DNA from: Planctomycetota bacterium
GTDB taxonomy: Bacteria > Planctomycetota > Phycisphaerae > Phycisphaerales > SM1A02
DNA length: 35,994 nucleotides
Direction of reading: 5' to 3'
Assembly (NCBI GenBank): GCA_018970045.1
Contig: JAGWXC010000004.1
Location: 1-35,994 of the forward strand
In this document: in pieces, positions 35,314-35,994 of the stretch
Layout: the number at the start of each line of letters is the position of its first letter
Numbering within the stretch: the first letter of the stretch is position 1
The notes under the pieces: generated by a model
Seen by the model: the letters and a program-made list of their open reading frames with translations, nothing else
The model's database searches: none
Told to the model about the DNA's origin: nothing
Translations under genes and position numbers: made by a program

Positions 35314-35994
35314 GCGAGCTCCGTGCGCACGATGGCGCCGTAGGGGAATGAAGGATCATTTGAGGGCTGCAGCGGCACGCCCGCCACCAGTTCCGTTCGG
35401 CCATCGACGGTGCGCACGAAGGGCCGTGCACCGCTCACGAAGAGCACAGGGCCGCCGTCGATGCGCCAGCCTTCGCCATCGGCGACGATCGACGAACCTT
35501 CGGCGAGCCTGAGCGAGATCGCCTCGTCGGTCGTGCGGGCCTTGATGGTGAACGTGCGGTTGAGCCGTGCGCCACCAGTGAAGAGCACCGTGCCCACCGC
35601 TTCATCCACACGCAGGCCATCCCGGCCAATCGAGAAGGTCGGGTTGCCGCGAGCATCGCGCTGCATGCCGAGGAATCGCAGACCACTGAGCGACGTGCTC
35701 GGCCACGGTGCATCAGGAGAGGAGAGCACCGCGACCACCGGGCCGGTGGCCACGGTCACGACCGAGGATCCAGCGGGCATGCTCAACTGACCGGCTCGGC
35801 CTCGCCATGTGCCCTCTGCATTCATGAACTTGCCCTTCCACGCCTTGGCCAGGCGCAGCCCGCCGGCGTCGTACACGGCCGAGACACGCTCAGGGAAACC
35901 GATCGCGTGGCAGCGCGCACCGACGCCTTCCATGAAGGTGCCGAAGACGATCGTGCGTGCATCGGGCTCAAGGTCATACTCGCCTGGGGCAACC
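35307..35994 (-). CDS. Partial secreted hypothetical protein (DUF6797-like?), 5' end outside window
   Basis: Frame stays open to the window end: VAPGEYDLEPDARTIVFGTFMEGVGARCHAIGFPERVSAVYDAGGLRLAKAWKGKFMNAEGTWRGRAGQ...; overlaps the start of the next gene. Confidence 0.6.
   Translation of the reverse strand, partial: VAPGEYDLEPDARTIVFGTFMEGVGARCHAIGFPERVSAVYDAGGLRLAKAWKGKFMNAEGTWRGRAGQLSMPAGSSVVTVATGPVVAVLSSPDAPWPSTSLSGLRFLGMQRDARGNPTFSIGRDGLRVDEAVGTVLFTGGARLNRTFTIKARTTDEAISLRLAEGSSIVADGEGWRIDGGPVLFVSGARPFVRTVDGRTELVAGVPLQPSNDPSFPYGAIVRTELAW

Noticed and set aside
1-35994. Search for CRISPR arrays, tRNA/rRNA genes, IS elements, prophage or toxin-antitoxin/defence islands
   Set aside because: No regularly spaced repeats, no tRNA-like cloverleaf or rRNA segments recognised by eye, no transposase/integrase motifs. 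tRNAscan-SE, Infernal and a defence-system search would be needed to rule out weak cases.

Overview
High-GC, gene-dense bacterial chromosome segment. Gene content suggests a planctomycete of the Phycisphaerae type: PVC-type heme-binding/dehydrogenase proteins, DUF6677-like protein, 'PAPG...GRRRR' sorting tails, and a type I dockerin. Lineage is an inference from gene content only. I support about 34 CDSs, two of them cut by the window edges, and no rRNA, tRNA, CRISPR, IS element or prophage. Housekeeping genes include lemA plus the start of an M48 peptidase, a DEAD-box helicase, ferredoxin, dapB, holB (delta'), an F1-epsilon-like gene (atpC), scpB, dusB and a DEDDh exonuclease. The most notable block is 23927-30025 on the minus strand. 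It is a tightly packed five-gene set: class I glutamine amidotransferase, EboE-like TIM barrel, EboC-like UbiA prenyltransferase with a ~320-aa acidic repeat-bearing N-terminal extension, EboF-like phosphodiesterase/alkaline phosphatase, and a DUF3299-like protein. This looks like a reduced or rearranged 'ebo' metabolite-traffic cluster lacking eboA/B/D in the window. Other leads: a stand-alone 23-28 aa Lys/Ala-rich (AKKAAKK) gene missing from the ORF track, with its own T-tailed hairpin and an upstream 11-bp palindrome; a pseudo-Fic protein whose HPFxDGNGRxGR motif has decayed to APLPDGNSELAW; an M16-family protein without its HxxEH zinc motif; and three amidohydrolase modules of which only one keeps HxH. 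All calls were made by eye from the translations; no database search was run.
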